Source: Bosea sp. 29B (GTDB taxonomy: Bacteria > Pseudomonadota > Alphaproteobacteria > Rhizobiales > Beijerinckiaceae). Taken from it: DNA of 64,000 bases. The translations under genes and the position numbers were made by a program. The notes beneath the pieces were generated by a model. That model ran no database searches. It worked only from the letters and a program-made list of their open reading frames with translations, and had not been told where the DNA came from. The stretch spans positions 6,203,978 to 6,267,977 of the forward strand of contig NZ_LR733817.1 of assembly GCF_902506165.1 (NCBI RefSeq). The letters are read 5' to 3'. Of this stretch, positions 47,137-57,189 are shown in pieces (within the stretch, counting starts at the first letter, position 1; the number at the start of each line of letters is the position of its first letter).

Positions 47137-47955
47137 ATGAGCGAGACTTGGCGACGCGTCGGCGCTTACGACGTGCTCACGCTCCACGATGGGATCTTCG
47201 AGGCGTCGCTCGACGTCCTGATCCATGCCGATGGCGAGGCCGCGCGCGACGAGGCCGTGGTGCGCTGGGGCAAGCCGAAGGTCAGCATTCCCGTCAACTG
47301 CTTCGCTCTGAAGGGCGCCAGCGGGATCACCCTCGTCGACGCCGGCACCGGCCCCTCCTGGGGCTCGGCGATGGGCCATGCCCCCGCCGCCATGGCTGGC
47401 GCCGGCATTGCACCCGAGCAGGTCGAGCGTGTCCTGATCACGCATCTTCATGGTGACCATGCACTCGGGCTGCTTGACAGCGAGAACGCCCGCTTCCCGA
47501 ATGCCGAGATCGTCGTGCCCGAAGCCGATTTCGGCTTCTTCGGAAACGAGACCAACCGCGCAAAGACGCCGCAGAACCGGCAAGGTGGCTTCGCCGTCAC
47601 GGCAGCGGTGAAGAAGCATTATGCTGGCCGCATCCACCCTGCCCCGGCCGGCATCGTGCGGCCCGGCATCACATTGATCCCTCTCCCCGGCCATACCGCC
47701 GGCCATAGCGGCTACCTGATCGAAGGCGAGCAGAGCCTGCTGCTCTGGGGCGATGCGCTGCATCTCTCTGATCTGCAGGCCACCGATCCGGGAATCGGCT
47801 TCGTCTATGATTTCGACGCCGCCACCGCCCTCGCCTCCCGCCGCGCCATCCTTGCTCGCGCAGCGGATGAAGGCTGGCTCGTCTCGGGCGGCCATATCGA
47901 AGGTTTCAGACGCGTCGTCGCGAACGGCTCGGGGTACGAACTGATCCCGGCCTGA
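47137..47955 (+). CDS. MBL-fold metallo-hydrolase
   Basis: A 272-residue metallo-beta-lactamase-fold hydrolase. The zinc-binding motif THLHGDHAL has HxHxDH at residues 103-108. Further ligands are in PGHTAGHSGYL (His) and LLLWGDALH (Asp), with a final GGHIEGF (His). No signal peptide, so cytoplasmic. Group members include lactonases and other hydrolases; the substrate is unknown. Ends five bases before the convergent recN stop. Confidence 0.88.
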   Translation: MSETWRRVGAYDVLTLHDGIFEASLDVLIHADGEAARDEAVVRWGKPKVSIPVNCFALKGASGITLVDAGTGPSWGSAMGHAPAAMAGAGIAPEQVERVLITHLHGDHALGLLDSENARFPNAEIVVPEADFGFFGNETNRAKTPQNRQGGFAVTAAVKKHYAGRIHPAPAGIVRPGITLIPLPGHTAGHSGYLIEGEQSLLLWGDALHLSDLQATDPGIGFVYDFDAATALASRRAILARAADEGWLVSGGHIEGFRRVVANGSGYELIPA

Positions 47956-47960
47956 CCCGA

Positions 47961-49649
47961 CTAGCCGCGCATCCCGGCCGCATCGAGCAGCTTGCCGGCG
48001 GCCGCCCTCGCCTCCTCGGTGATCGAGGCCCCGGCGAGCATGCGGGCGATCTCCTCGCGCCGCGTACCATCCTGCAAGGGCGAGACCCGGGTGACGGTGC
48101 GCTCGTCGACGCCCTCCCCGCCATCAGCCGACTTGGCGATCAGGAAATGCTGGCCGGCCTTGGCCGCGACCTGCGGCGCATGCGTCACCGAGATCACCTG
48201 CACCCGCGCCGCCAATCGGGCCAACCGCTCGCCGATCGCATCCGCCACCGCGCCACCGACGCCGGTGTCGATCTCGTCGAAGACCAGGGTCGGCGCCGAG
48301 CCACGCTCGGCCAGCACCACCTTCAGCGCCAGCATGAAGCGCGAGAGTTCGCCGCCCGAGGCGACCTTCATCATCGGCCCCGGCCGCGTCCCCGGATTGG
48401 TCTCGACCCAGAACTCGACGCGGTCGAGCCCTTCCGGCCCGCGCGCATCGGGATCGCTGTCGATCTGCGTGATGAAACGCGCCCGCTCCAGCTTGAGCGG
48501 CGGCAATTCCGCCTTCACCGCCGCATCGAGCGCCGAAGCAGCCCGGATGCGCCCTGCGGACAATACCGTCGCGAGCGCGACATAAGCCGCCTCGGCTTCG
48601 GCGAGCTCCGCCTCCAGGCGCTTCAGCGAGCCTTCGCTCTCATCGAGCGCAGCCAGATCGGCCGCCATGGTCTCGGCCAACGCCGCCAGCGCATCGACCG
48701 GGACATCGAATTTGCGCGCCGCCGCGCGCAGAGCAAACAGCCGCTCCTCAACACGCTCCAGCACGCGCGGATCGAATTCGGCAGCGCGTACCGCAGCCTG
48801 CAGCGTCTCCCCCGCCTCCTCCAGCGCGACCACCGCCGTGGTCAGCGCCGCGATCGAGGGATCGACAAGCTCCGGCGCTTGGACGGCACGTCGCTCCAGC
48901 CGGCGCAGCACACCCGACAGGGCGGAAACAGGCGAAGCGGTGCCGCCGACCGCCTCATAGGCTTCGATGATGTCGCGGGCGACCTTCTCGGCAGCCATCA
49001 TGCCCTGGCGCCGCGCTGCCAGCGCCTCTTCCTCACCCGGCTCGGGCGCGAGCTTGCCGAGCTCGGCCACGGCATGGCGCAGGAAATCGGCCTCCTTGCG
49101 GGCCGTCTCGACCCGGATGCGCTGGCTCTGCAGGGCCTGGCGCGCCTTTTTTAGCGTCTCGCTGGCGCGGGCGACCTCGACCGCCTGCGCGGCCAGCTCG
49201 CCGAAGCTGTCGAGGATGGTGCGGTGCTGGGCCGGGTCGGTGAGGGCGCGGTCGTCATGCTGACCGTGGATCTCGACGAGCGCCGCGCCGATCATGCGCA
49301 GGATCTGGACGCTGACCGGCTGGTCGTTGACGAAGGCGCGGGTGCGCCCGTCGGCATATTGCACGCGCCGCAGGATCAGGTCGCCGTCGGTGTCGATCTC
49401 CTGCGCTTGGGCGAGAGCCCGCGCCGGATGCGCCATCGGCAGGTCGAACACGGCGCTGACCTGGCCTTGCGTCTCGCCATGGCGCACCAGGCCGCCGTCA
49501 CCGCGTGCGCCCAGCGCCAGCGCGAAGCCATCGAGCAGGATCGACTTGCCGGCGCCGGTCTCGCCGGTCAGCACGCTGAGCCCGTCCTCGAAGCCCAGGT
49601 CGAGCCGGTCGATCAGAACGATGTCGCGGATCGAGAGCTGAGCGAGCAT
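47961..49649 (-). CDS. recN: DNA repair protein RecN
   Basis: A 562-residue SMC-like ATPase for double-strand-break repair. Walker A is GETGAGKS (residues 29-36) and Walker B is LVFDEIDTGVGG near residue 480. Between them a long coiled coil (residues 150-370) is interrupted by the zipper region. LRIRDIVLIDRL-type N-terminus and SGGELSRFMLALK signature are present (here ASGGELSRFMLALKVVL). Same strand as bamD, 60 bases apart. Confidence 0.95.
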   Translation of the reverse strand: MLAQLSIRDIVLIDRLDLGFEDGLSVLTGETGAGKSILLDGFALALGARGDGGLVRHGETQGQVSAVFDLPMAHPARALAQAQEIDTDGDLILRRVQYADGRTRAFVNDQPVSVQILRMIGAALVEIHGQHDDRALTDPAQHRTILDSFGELAAQAVEVARASETLKKARQALQSQRIRVETARKEADFLRHAVAELGKLAPEPGEEEALAARRQGMMAAEKVARDIIEAYEAVGGTASPVSALSGVLRRLERRAVQAPELVDPSIAALTTAVVALEEAGETLQAAVRAAEFDPRVLERVEERLFALRAAARKFDVPVDALAALAETMAADLAALDESEGSLKRLEAELAEAEAAYVALATVLSAGRIRAASALDAAVKAELPPLKLERARFITQIDSDPDARGPEGLDRVEFWVETNPGTRPGPMMKVASGGELSRFMLALKVVLAERGSAPTLVFDEIDTGVGGAVADAIGERLARLAARVQVISVTHAPQVAAKAGQHFLIAKSADGGEGVDERTVTRVSPLQDGTRREEIARMLAGASITEEARAAAGKLLDAAGMRG

Positions 49650-49709
49650 GGTGACTCAGCTCCCTTGTGCCGGCCGGAGATGGCCTCGCCGGGACACCAG
49701 CAGACCGAC

Positions 49710-50624
49710 TTAGAGGCGACCGAGACCGGTTATCCCGACGACAGCGCGGGTGAAGCCGTTGAAGGTCCGGCTGATATAGGAGCCGCGATCCTCACGTGGC
49801 TGCAGGCCGCCGCTCTCGAGGAGCGTATAGGCGTCCTTGTACCAGGGGCTGTCAGGGAAGTTGTGGCCGAGCACCGCCGCGGCGGTCTGCGCCTCGTTGG
49901 TGATGCCGAGCGCCATATAGGCCTCGGTCAGGCGCATCAGCGCCTCCTCGACATGGCGCGTGGTCTGGTACTTGGTGATGACGTCGCGGAAGCGGCCGAC
50001 GGCGCCGGTGTAGTTGCGCTTCTCGAGGTAGAAGCGCCCGACATTCATCTCCTTGCCGGCGAGCTGGTCGCGCGCGACCAGCATCTTCTCGCGCACGTCG
50101 ATGACGTATTCCGACTTCGGATAGCGGTCGAGCAGTTCCTGCATCGCGCGCAGCGCCAGGTCGGTACGCTCCTGGTCGCGCGTCGCGTCTGGAATCTGGT
50201 TGTAATAGGACATCGCCAGGATGTACTGCGCATAGGCCGCATCCGGGCTCGCCGGGTTCTGCGCCAGGAAGCGCTTCGAGGCGGTGATCGCGTCGTCGTA
50301 TTTCTGCGCCTCGTAATTCGAGTAAGCGGCCATGATCAGGCCCTTCTTCGAATAGGGCGAAAATGGCGCCTGCTTGTCGATCTCGTCGAACTTCTTGTTC
50401 GCGCCTTCGGTGTCACCGTTCTGGAGACGGGCGAGGCCTTCATTGTAGAGCTTGTCGGCCGGAACCTCAGCCACCACCTCGGGCTTGTAGGTCTCGGGGC
50501 GATCGAAGGGGTTGAGCGAGCTCATCGTGTCGCAGCCGCCGAGCGTGGCCGCAAGGGCAAAGGCCAGCACAAGACGCTTGCCGCCGCTGGTCGATTCGCC
50601 GGAGTTGATTGTCTTCAGCCGCAT
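49710..50624 (-). CDS. bamD: Outer membrane assembly lipoprotein BamD
   Basis: A 304-residue lipoprotein of the BAM complex that inserts beta-barrel proteins in the outer membrane. The signal peptide ends in a lipobox LGGC near residue 30. TPR repeats fill residues 55-280 (LYNEGLARLQNGDTEGANKKFDEID and PYSKKGLIMAAYSNYEAQKYDDAI are the first two), with the YPKSEYV segment typical of BamD. The start at 50624 gives a normal signal peptide; the frame continues to 50747. Lies between lpxC and recN, all on the minus strand. Confidence 0.95.
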   Translation of the reverse strand: MRLKTINSGESTSGGKRLVLAFALAATLGGCDTMSSLNPFDRPETYKPEVVAEVPADKLYNEGLARLQNGDTEGANKKFDEIDKQAPFSPYSKKGLIMAAYSNYEAQKYDDAITASKRFLAQNPASPDAAYAQYILAMSYYNQIPDATRDQERTDLALRAMQELLDRYPKSEYVIDVREKMLVARDQLAGKEMNVGRFYLEKRNYTGAVGRFRDVITKYQTTRHVEEALMRLTEAYMALGITNEAQTAAAVLGHNFPDSPWYKDAYTLLESGGLQPREDRGSYISRTFNGFTRAVVGITGLGRL

Positions 50625-50792
50625 GACGCTCACTTCATCCGTCCTTGTGACGCCCTTCGGTAAGAGCGCGCGAAATGGCTTTAGCTCAGAAGCAGCCTTT
50701 TCGCCAAGCGTGACGGGCGCTTCATGCAGTGCGTTCGCCGTTTCCAACAGGAAACGGGCGAATGCAAGGCGTGGCGTCGCGTAATACCCTGC

Positions 50793-51740
50793 TCAGTGCA
50801 GGTCGGGCGCAAGCGCGGCAGGCACCGGGCCGGCCGCCATCTGCACCGCATGGTGGGCGAAGGCCGGCTGGGCCTCGACGATCGCGTAATTGGCGCGGTC
50901 GGCGAACAGGGCCTCGAGGATCCGGACGTTCATGCGATGACCGCCGCAATAGGAACGGAACTCGCCGAGGATCGGGTAGCCGGCGAGCGCAAGGTCGCCC
51001 ACCGCGTCGAGGACCTTGTGGCGCACGAATTCGTCGGCGTAGCGCAGGCCTTCGGGATTGATCACCTTGTCGTCGCCGATCGCGACGGTGTTGTCGAGCG
51101 AGGCGCCGAGCGCGAAGCCGGCCTTCCAGAGCTGCTCGACATCGCGCATGAAGCCGAAGGTGCGGGCGCGGGAGATCTCGCGAGCATAAGCCTCGGGGTC
51201 GAGATCGAAGATCTTGCGCTGGCGGCCGATCGCCTTGGTGTCGAAGTCGATCTCGACATCGAGGCGGAAGCCGCTCTCCGACGGCGAGAGCTCGGCGAAG
51301 GCGCGACCCTGCTCGATGCGGACCGGGCGCAGGACCTTGAGGTAGCGGCGGGTCGCGCCGAGGGCGACGAGGCCGGTCGCCTCGATGGCGTTGACGAACT
51401 CGGCGGCGCTGCCGTCCATGATCGGCATCTCGGGACCGTCGATCTCGATCAGCACATTGTCGAGGCCGAGGCCGGCACAGGCCGACATCAGATGCTCGAT
51501 CGTGGCGACGGAACCGGAGACCTGGTCACCGATCACGGTGCACAGCTCGGTGGCACTGACCTTGTTGTGGCGGGCGTGGATCAGCTGCTCATGGCCGCCT
51601 TCGAGGCCCTTGCGCAGGAAGACGACGCCGGAATTGGCAGTGGAGGGCCGCAAGGTCAGGCAGGCGGGAGCCCCGGAATGAACGCCGATGCCTTGGAGGG
51701 TCACGGGCGAGCGTAGGGTCGTCTGCCGTTCAGCCATCAT
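50793..51740 (-). CDS. lpxC: UDP-3-O-acyl-N-acetylglucosamine deacetylase
   Basis: A 315-residue zinc enzyme for the first committed step of lipid A synthesis. The N-terminal TLRSPVTLQGIGVHSGAP is the family start. Zinc ligands are visible in VATIEHLMSACAGLGLDN (His) and RHKVLDAVGDLALAG (His and Asp). Typical length. Two ATG codons stand side by side at 51740 and 51737. The gene follows ftsZ in the usual alphaproteobacterial order. Confidence 0.97.
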   Translation of the reverse strand: MMAERQTTLRSPVTLQGIGVHSGAPACLTLRPSTANSGVVFLRKGLEGGHEQLIHARHNKVSATELCTVIGDQVSGSVATIEHLMSACAGLGLDNVLIEIDGPEMPIMDGSAAEFVNAIEATGLVALGATRRYLKVLRPVRIEQGRAFAELSPSESGFRLDVEIDFDTKAIGRQRKIFDLDPEAYAREISRARTFGFMRDVEQLWKAGFALGASLDNTVAIGDDKVINPEGLRYADEFVRHKVLDAVGDLALAGYPILGEFRSYCGGHRMNVRILEALFADRANYAIVEAQPAFAHHAVQMAAGPVPAALAPDLH

Positions 51741-51990
51741 ACTCAGTATCCGATCTTAAGCGCGACGATCTCTGGGCCGGCGCCTCGCGGCGCAACCTCT
51801 TCGACGATCGATGCGGTTCCCTGATGTGCAGTGAACTCGGGACTAATCCCGAATCCCCTTACCCGGTGATGCGCTGCAAGATACGCGCAGGCGCATTGGC
51901 TTCAAAATCACGCTTTCTTTCGCTCTGTAACAGAGGTTACAAAGCCAGAAAATCTTAACCATCTGCTTGATGTATATGGTTTTTCAGACG
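51741..51990. other. lpxC promoter region
   Basis: About 250 bp without a gene, clearly more AT-rich near 51900-51990 than the surroundings. It must carry the lpxC promoter; I could not place a convincing box. Confidence 0.45.
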
Positions 51991-51992
51991 TT

Positions 51993-52028
51993 AAAAAAGG
52001 CCCGGCGGACAGTGCCGCCGGGCCTTTT
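51993..52028. terminator. Strong bidirectional terminator after ftsZ
   Basis: A 10-bp perfect stem GGCCCGGCGG / CCGCCGGGCC with loop ACAGTG, flanked by six A on one side and four T on the other, so it works for leftward ftsZ transcripts. It separates the dcw transcript from lpxC. Confidence 0.85.
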
Positions 52029-52070
52029 GTTAAACCGGTTGAACCGGCCGGGAAAGCTCGGTTCGAAAGC

Positions 52071-53780
52071 TCAGTTCGACTGGCGGCGCAGGAAGGCCGG
52101 GATCTCGAGCTGGTCCTCTTCCGTATTGCGGGCCGGAGCTGCGCGGCCGAGCTGGTCGAGCTGGCCCTGGGCCGGCCGGGTGGCAGGCGCCGGCGGGCGG
52201 CGCATGAACTCGGCATGGGCGGCGCTGGGGCCGGCAGCCGGAGCTGGAGGCGCCTGGCGCGGGGCGGGAGCCGGCGGCGCCATCGGCACCTCGGCATACT
52301 CGTCCTCCTTGCGGCCGAAGCCCACCGAGGCGAGGCGCTGCATCAGCGACATGCGCTTCTGCTCGACCGAGGCCGGTGCGGGAGCCGGCACCGCGCCGCG
52401 GCTCTGCGCGATCTGGTGCTGGGCCGGCAGCGGCAGATCCTCGACGCGCGGCATGCGGGTCGGGCGGATCACAGCGCGCTCGGGCATCGGCGGGATGAAA
52501 CTGTCCTCATGATGCGGCACGAAGGCTTCGGCGACAGGCGCCTCGGCGACCGGCGGAGCGACCATCGCCGGACGCGGCTGGGCCGGCTCGATGCGGACAT
52601 CGGCAGCGAAGCTGACCGGGGCCGGCGCGGGAGCGCGGACCGGCTCCGGCGTCATGGTCTCGGTGACGGGAGCCGGCATGGGCGCGGGAGCAGGCGCTGA
52701 GGCGGAGGTGCGGATGTTCGGGACGGCCGAACGCAGCCGGGCCTCGGCCTTCAGCCGCTCTGCGACCTCGGCGATACGGGCTTCGGTCGGGTCGAGCTCG
52801 CCCTGGGCAGTCATCGGCTTGTCGATGCCGGTGGCGACCACCGAAACGCGCATTGTGCCTTCGAGCGCCTCGTCGAAGGTGGCGCCGACGATGATGTTGG
52901 CCTCGGAGTCGACCTCCTCGCGGATGCGGGTGGCGGCCTCGTCGACCTCGTAGAGCTTCATGTCGCGCCCGCCGGTGATCGAGATCAGCAGGCCGCGCGC
53001 GCCCTTCATCGAGACGTCGTCGAGCAGCGGGTTGTTGATCGCGGCCTGGGCGGCCGAGAGCGCGCGCTTCTCGCCCTGAGCTTCGCCGGTGCCCATCATC
53101 GCCTTGCCCATGCCGCGCATCACGGCGCGCACGTCGGCGAAGTCGAGGTTGATCAGGCCGGGACGGACCATCAGGTCGGTGATGCAGGCGACGCCCGAAT
53201 AGAGCACCTGGTCGGCCATGCCGAAGGCGTCGGCGAAGCCGGTGTTCTCGTTGGCGACGCGGAACAGGTTCTGGTTCGGGATGACGATCAGCGTGTCGAC
53301 GGCCTCGTTGAGTTCGCCGATGCCGGCCTCGGCCATGCGCATGCGGCGCTGACCCTCGAACTGGAACGGCTTGGTCACGACGCCGACGGTGAGGATGCCC
53401 ATGTCGCGGGCGACGCGGGCGATCGCCGGGGCAGCGCCCGTGCCGGTGCCACCGCCCATGCCGGCAGTGATGAAGACCATGTGCGCGCCGGCGAGATGAT
53501 CGCGGATCTCGTCGATCACCTCTTCGGCGGCCGCACGGCCGACTTCAGGCTGCGAGCCGGCGCCCAGGCCCTCGGTGACCTGGAGGCCCATCTGGATGAT
53601 GCGCGGGGCGCGGGCGAGTGCGAGCGCCTGCGCGTCGGTGTTGGCGCAGACGAAATCGACGCCGTCGAGACCGGCCTCGATCATGTTGTTCACGGCATTG
53701 CCGCCGGCGCCACCGACACCGAACACGGTGATCCGGGGCTTCAGTTCCCGGATGTCCGGGGCTTGCAGGTTCATCGCCAT
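52071..53780 (-). CDS. ftsZ: Cell division protein FtsZ
   Basis: A 569-residue tubulin-like GTPase that forms the Z ring. The GTP signature [10 protein letters not shown] is near residue 104, [13 protein letters not shown] near residue 20, and NLDFADV near residue 205. After the core (residues 10-320) comes a long Pro/Ala-rich linker of about 230 residues, typical of alphaproteobacteria, then the C-terminal peptide [13 protein letters not shown] that binds FtsA. The ATG at 53780 follows GAGG. It ends before the terminator at 51993. Confidence 0.97.
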   Translation of the reverse strand: MAMNLQAPDIRELKPRITVFGVGGAGGNAVNNMIEAGLDGVDFVCANTDAQALALARAPRIIQMGLQVTEGLGAGSQPEVGRAAAEEVIDEIRDHLAGAHMVFITAGMGGGTGTGAAPAIARVARDMGILTVGVVTKPFQFEGQRRMRMAEAGIGELNEAVDTLIVIPNQNLFRVANENTGFADAFGMADQVLYSGVACITDLMVRPGLINLDFADVRAVMRGMGKAMMGTGEAQGEKRALSAAQAAINNPLLDDVSMKGARGLLISITGGRDMKLYEVDEAATRIREEVDSEANIIVGATFDEALEGTMRVSVVATGIDKPMTAQGELDPTEARIAEVAERLKAEARLRSAVPNIRTSASAPAPAPMPAPVTETMTPEPVRAPAPAPVSFAADVRIEPAQPRPAMVAPPVAEAPVAEAFVPHHEDSFIPPMPERAVIRPTRMPRVEDLPLPAQHQIAQSRGAVPAPAPASVEQKRMSLMQRLASVGFGRKEDEYAEVPMAPPAPAPRQAPPAPAAGPSAAHAEFMRRPPAPATRPAQGQLDQLGRAAPARNTEEDQLEIPAFLRRQSN

Positions 53781-53910
53781 GATTGCCTCTTTCACTGTCT
53801 TGTCCGGCTCCTGGCGGGCCGTCCCGTCTTCCACGCCAGGGGCCTTAAGCCCCGCTCTGCTCGTACTCACCCCGGTCCGCGCCGGCCTTTCGGCCGTGCG
53901 GGCCGCAACT

Positions 53911-55236
53911 CTAGAAGCTCTCGCGCAGCCAGCGGCCGACGCGGGAGAAGTAGCCATCGGTCGCATGGGCGAAGAACGACGCCCCCGCCCGCGGTTCGAA
54001 ATGTTCGACATGCGCGACCTGCGGATAGACCAGCAGGCCGACCGCCGCCGCGAAGGACGGGCCCTTGCCCGCTTCCGGCAAACCCTTGATCCCGAGCGGG
54101 CGGCCGGTGCGGACCTGGCCGCCGAGCACGCGCCGCGCCACTTCCGGCATGCCGGTGAGCTGGCAGGCACCGCCGGTCAGGACGACGCGCCGCCCGGCCT
54201 CGGCCGAGAAGCCGGACGCCTTCAGCCGATCACGCACCAGTTCGAGGATCTCCTCGACGCGCGGCTTGATGATCCGGACCAGATGCGACTTCGACAGGTG
54301 GTTCGGCGTGTCCCGCTCGTCGTCGTCGACCTGCGGCACCGCGATCATGTCGCGCTCGTCGGACGGGCTGGCGATCGCCGAGCCGTGCAGCGTCTTCAGC
54401 CGCTCGGCGGCGGAGACACGGGTCGAGAGCCCGCGCGCCACGTCCATCGTGATGTGGTTGCCGCCGACGGCGATCGCGTCGGCATGGGTCAGGTGCCCGC
54501 CGGAGAAGACGCCGAGCGAGGTGGTGCCGCCGCCCATGTCGACCACGACGACGCCCATCTCGGCCTCGTCGTCGACCAGGACGGAGAGGCCAGCCGCATA
54601 GGGGCTCGCCACCACCGCCTCGACCTCGAGATGGCAGCGCTCGACCGCGAGCATGACATTGCGCGCCGCCGCCGCTTCCGCCGCGACGACATGCATGTCG
54701 ACCGAGAGCGCCCCGCCGATCAGTCCGCGCGGATCGAGCACGCCGGGCGAGCCGTCGAGGGCATAGCCGGTCGGCAACGCATGCAGCACCGCCTTGCCCG
54801 GCCGGATCGCATGGGTCGCCGCCGCTGCGAGCACGCGCTTCACGTCGGAATCACCCACCGAGCCGCCGCGCAGGTCGACGCTGGCCTGGTAGTGCTGCGA
54901 GTTCAGCCGGCCGCCGGTCAGGTTGACGATGACCGACTGGACCTCGACCTTGGCCATGCGCTCGGCCGCGTCGACCGCGGCACGGATAGCGCGCTCGGCA
55001 CTTTCCAGATCGATGATCGCGCCACCCTTCAGGCCGAGCGAGCGCTGGTGGCCGATGCCGATGATGCGCGCAACATGGGTGCGCCCACGCAGCCGCTCGT
55101 TCGCCTCAGCCGGGTTCAATTCGGCGATCAGGCAGACGACCTTGCTCGTGCCGATGTCCAGAATCGACAAGGTCGCGCTCTTGCGCGACGACAACGGACG
55201 CATCCGCGGGGTCAGGCCTTGCGAGGTCAAGCTCAT
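53911..55236 (-). CDS. ftsA: Cell division protein FtsA
   Basis: A 441-residue actin-like protein that anchors FtsZ to the membrane. ATP-binding motifs: [15 protein letters not shown] (phosphate 1), [15 protein letters not shown] (phosphate 2), [13 protein letters not shown] (adenosine). The C-terminal amphipathic end [12 protein letters not shown] is the membrane-targeting sequence. The start overlaps the ftsQ stop by 4 nt. About 130 bases separate it from ftsZ, where an internal promoter could lie. Confidence 0.97.
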   Translation of the reverse strand: MSLTSQGLTPRMRPLSSRKSATLSILDIGTSKVVCLIAELNPAEANERLRGRTHVARIIGIGHQRSLGLKGGAIIDLESAERAIRAAVDAAERMAKVEVQSVIVNLTGGRLNSQHYQASVDLRGGSVGDSDVKRVLAAAATHAIRPGKAVLHALPTGYALDGSPGVLDPRGLIGGALSVDMHVVAAEAAAARNVMLAVERCHLEVEAVVASPYAAGLSVLVDDEAEMGVVVVDMGGGTTSLGVFSGGHLTHADAIAVGGNHITMDVARGLSTRVSAAERLKTLHGSAIASPSDERDMIAVPQVDDDERDTPNHLSKSHLVRIIKPRVEEILELVRDRLKASGFSAEAGRRVVLTGGACQLTGMPEVARRVLGGQVRTGRPLGIKGLPEAGKGPSFAAAVGLLVYPQVAHVEHFEPRAGASFFAHATDGYFSRVGRWLRESF

Positions 55237-56198
55237 GCCTCGCCGCCCTTCTTCTTGGTCTTGCTCTTGAGCTGCTCGAACCGCGTCGTCGCGGCCTCTT
55301 CGGTCAGGCGCATGGTCACCCGGTCAGGCTGGCGCATGTCGATGGCGATCAAGTCCTTCTCGCTGATTCGGAAGTCCTGTTCGAGGCTGGCCAGGCGCTT
55401 CAGCGCGGCGCCGGCGCCCTGCTCCGGCAGCCGGACGTCGGCACCGGTGTCGAGCTTCAGGTTCCAGCGCCGGCCGGCGACAAGGCTGCCGGCGCGGATG
55501 CGCGAGCCGAAAGAACCGGCATCGCCGAGCAGCGTGATGTACTCCTTCGCCCGCTTGTTGGCGTCGGGACCGACGACCAGCGGCAGGTAGGCGAAGCGAC
55601 CATCATCCATCTTGTCGATCACCGTGCCGTCCTGAGCGATCAGGAAGAGGTCGCCCTTGACCTGCCAGAGCGCATAGGGCTCGCGCTCGGTCAGGCTGAT
55701 CGAGATCTCGCCGGGATAGAGCTTGCGGACCGAGGCCTCGCGGATCATCGGCGTCGCCTCCAGGCGCTTGCGCGCCTCGTCGGCGTCGAAGAAGGCGAGC
55801 GAGATCTTGGGATCGATGCCGGCGGCGACCAGCACCTCGATCTCGGACAGTCCGTTCAGGCCCGAGATGGTGATGCGATCGATGCCGAGGCCGACGAGCC
55901 GGGCCAGCGCATGCTTGGGCTCGCCGTAGTTCTCGCGGAAGGTCTCGTAATGGCCGCCCAGGATCGCGCCGCTCACGCCCGTGAGCACGAGGAAGCCGAT
56001 CGCCAGGAAGGAGCCGAGACCGCCCGGCAGCCGCTCGGCCAGCGGCACCGCGACGGCGCTGCGGCGCGAGCCGCGGAACCAGCGGCGCGAGCGCTCGCCG
56101 ACGAGGAGCTGCGGCCCCGTCACGCGCATCGGCAGGTTGGCGCCGGCGAACACCGGTTCCACCTTCACCGATTCAAGGAGGCGTCCTCGACGATCCAT
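55233..56198 (-). CDS. ftsQ: Cell division protein FtsQ
   Basis: A 321-residue bitopic divisome protein. A basic cytoplasmic N-terminus (residues 1-55) precedes one membrane helix (FLAIGFLVLTGVSGAIL, about residues 63-80). The POTRA domain covers residues 105-175 (IDRITISGLNGLSEIEVLVAAG), and the FtsQ domain runs to about residue 300. The ATG at 56198 overlaps ddl by 34 nt in another frame; an ATG at 56129 would avoid this but would shorten the cytoplasmic part. Confidence 0.93.
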   Translation of the reverse strand: MDRRGRLLESVKVEPVFAGANLPMRVTGPQLLVGERSRRWFRGSRRSAVAVPLAERLPGGLGSFLAIGFLVLTGVSGAILGGHYETFRENYGEPKHALARLVGLGIDRITISGLNGLSEIEVLVAAGIDPKISLAFFDADEARKRLEATPMIREASVRKLYPGEISISLTEREPYALWQVKGDLFLIAQDGTVIDKMDDGRFAYLPLVVGPDANKRAKEYITLLGDAGSFGSRIRAGSLVAGRRWNLKLDTGADVRLPEQGAGAALKRLASLEQDFRISEKDLIAIDMRQPDRVTMRLTEEAATTRFEQLKSKTKKKGGEA

Positions 56199-57079
56199 TT
56201 AACGAGCTCACCGAAGTTCATGCCCGCATGGGCGGCTAATTCAGGCACAAGGCTGGTTTCGGTCATGCCGGGCTGCGTGTTGACCTCCAGCCAGACGAGC
56301 GTGTCGCTCTCGTCGTCGTAGCGGAAGTCTGAACGGCTGACGCCGCGGCACCCGATTGCTTGATGCGCCGTTAACGCACACTCTTCGATTTGGCGGTAAA
56401 GATTCGGTAAAATTTGCGCCGGGCAGATGTGGATTGAACCGCCTTTGGCATATTTGGCGTCGTAGTCGTAGAACTCGCCCGTCGCCGCCCGAATCTCCGT
56501 TACCCCCAAGGACTTGCCGTCCATCACCGCGCAGGTCAGTTCGCGCCCGGCGATGAAGGTTTCGGCCAGCATGGTCTCGCCACAAGGCCAGTCCGGCCGG
56601 GCGATCTCCTGGGGCGGGTGCTCGCGGCCTTTCTTAACGATCACCACCCCGACGGAGGAGCCTTCGTCGATCGGCTTGATCACATAAGGCGGCGGCAGGG
56701 GATGCCGTTTCGCAGCCTCGAAGCGCGACACGGTCACGCCCTTCGCCACCGGCACGCCGGCGGCCGCCACGACCATCTTGGCCTTGTCCTTGCGGATGGC
56801 GAGCGAGGACGCGAGCACGCCGGAATGGGTATAGGGGATGCCGAGGATCTCGAGCACGCCCTGGATGGTGCCGTCCTCGCCGTAGCGGCCGTGCAGGGCG
56901 TTGAAAGCGACGTCGGGCTTCAGCTTCGCCAGCACCTCAGCAACGTCGCGGTTAACCTCGACACGCGTGACGCGATAGCCGACGCCTTCCAGCGCCCGAG
57001 CACAGGCCGCGCCGCTGCTGAGGCTGACCTCACGCTCGACGGACCACCCGCCCATCAGCACTGCGACATGCTTGCTCAT
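56165..57079 (-). CDS. ddl: D-alanine--D-alanine ligase
   Basis: A 304-residue ATP-grasp ligase that makes D-Ala-D-Ala for the peptidoglycan precursor. HVAVLMGGWSVEREVSLSSG at the start, NALHGRYGEDGTIQG, PYVIKPIDEGSSVGV (ATP site) and WLEVNTQPGMTETSL (metal and substrate) are family motifs. The ATG at 57079 fits the family start; 57094 is also possible. It belongs to the dcw cluster, but murB is 1.6 kb away beyond a MarR-DMT module. Confidence 0.96.
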   Translation of the reverse strand: MSKHVAVLMGGWSVEREVSLSSGAACARALEGVGYRVTRVEVNRDVAEVLAKLKPDVAFNALHGRYGEDGTIQGVLEILGIPYTHSGVLASSLAIRKDKAKMVVAAAGVPVAKGVTVSRFEAAKRHPLPPPYVIKPIDEGSSVGVVIVKKGREHPPQEIARPDWPCGETMLAETFIAGRELTCAVMDGKSLGVTEIRAATGEFYDYDAKYAKGGSIHICPAQILPNLYRQIEECALTAHQAIGCRGVSRSDFRYDDESDTLVWLEVNTQPGMTETSLVPELAAHAGMNFGELVKWIVEDASLNR

Positions 57080-57189
57080 CAAGGTTCCTGACACCGAACT
57101 CCTGGGTCCGAACCTGATCCGAGATGGTTAACGGCGCGTTAACGATGAGCCCTGCCGGTTAATGACGAGCCGGCTGTTGCACGCCGGAC

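Noticed and set aside
44936..47140. Plus-strand open frame of 734 codons opposite the DEAD-box helicase
   Set aside because: Shadow frame; no motifs, and the minus strand holds a complete helicase.
53575..55590. Plus-strand open frame of 671 codons opposite ftsZ/ftsA/ftsQ
   Set aside because: Crosses three verified genes; composition typical of antisense GC-rich frames.
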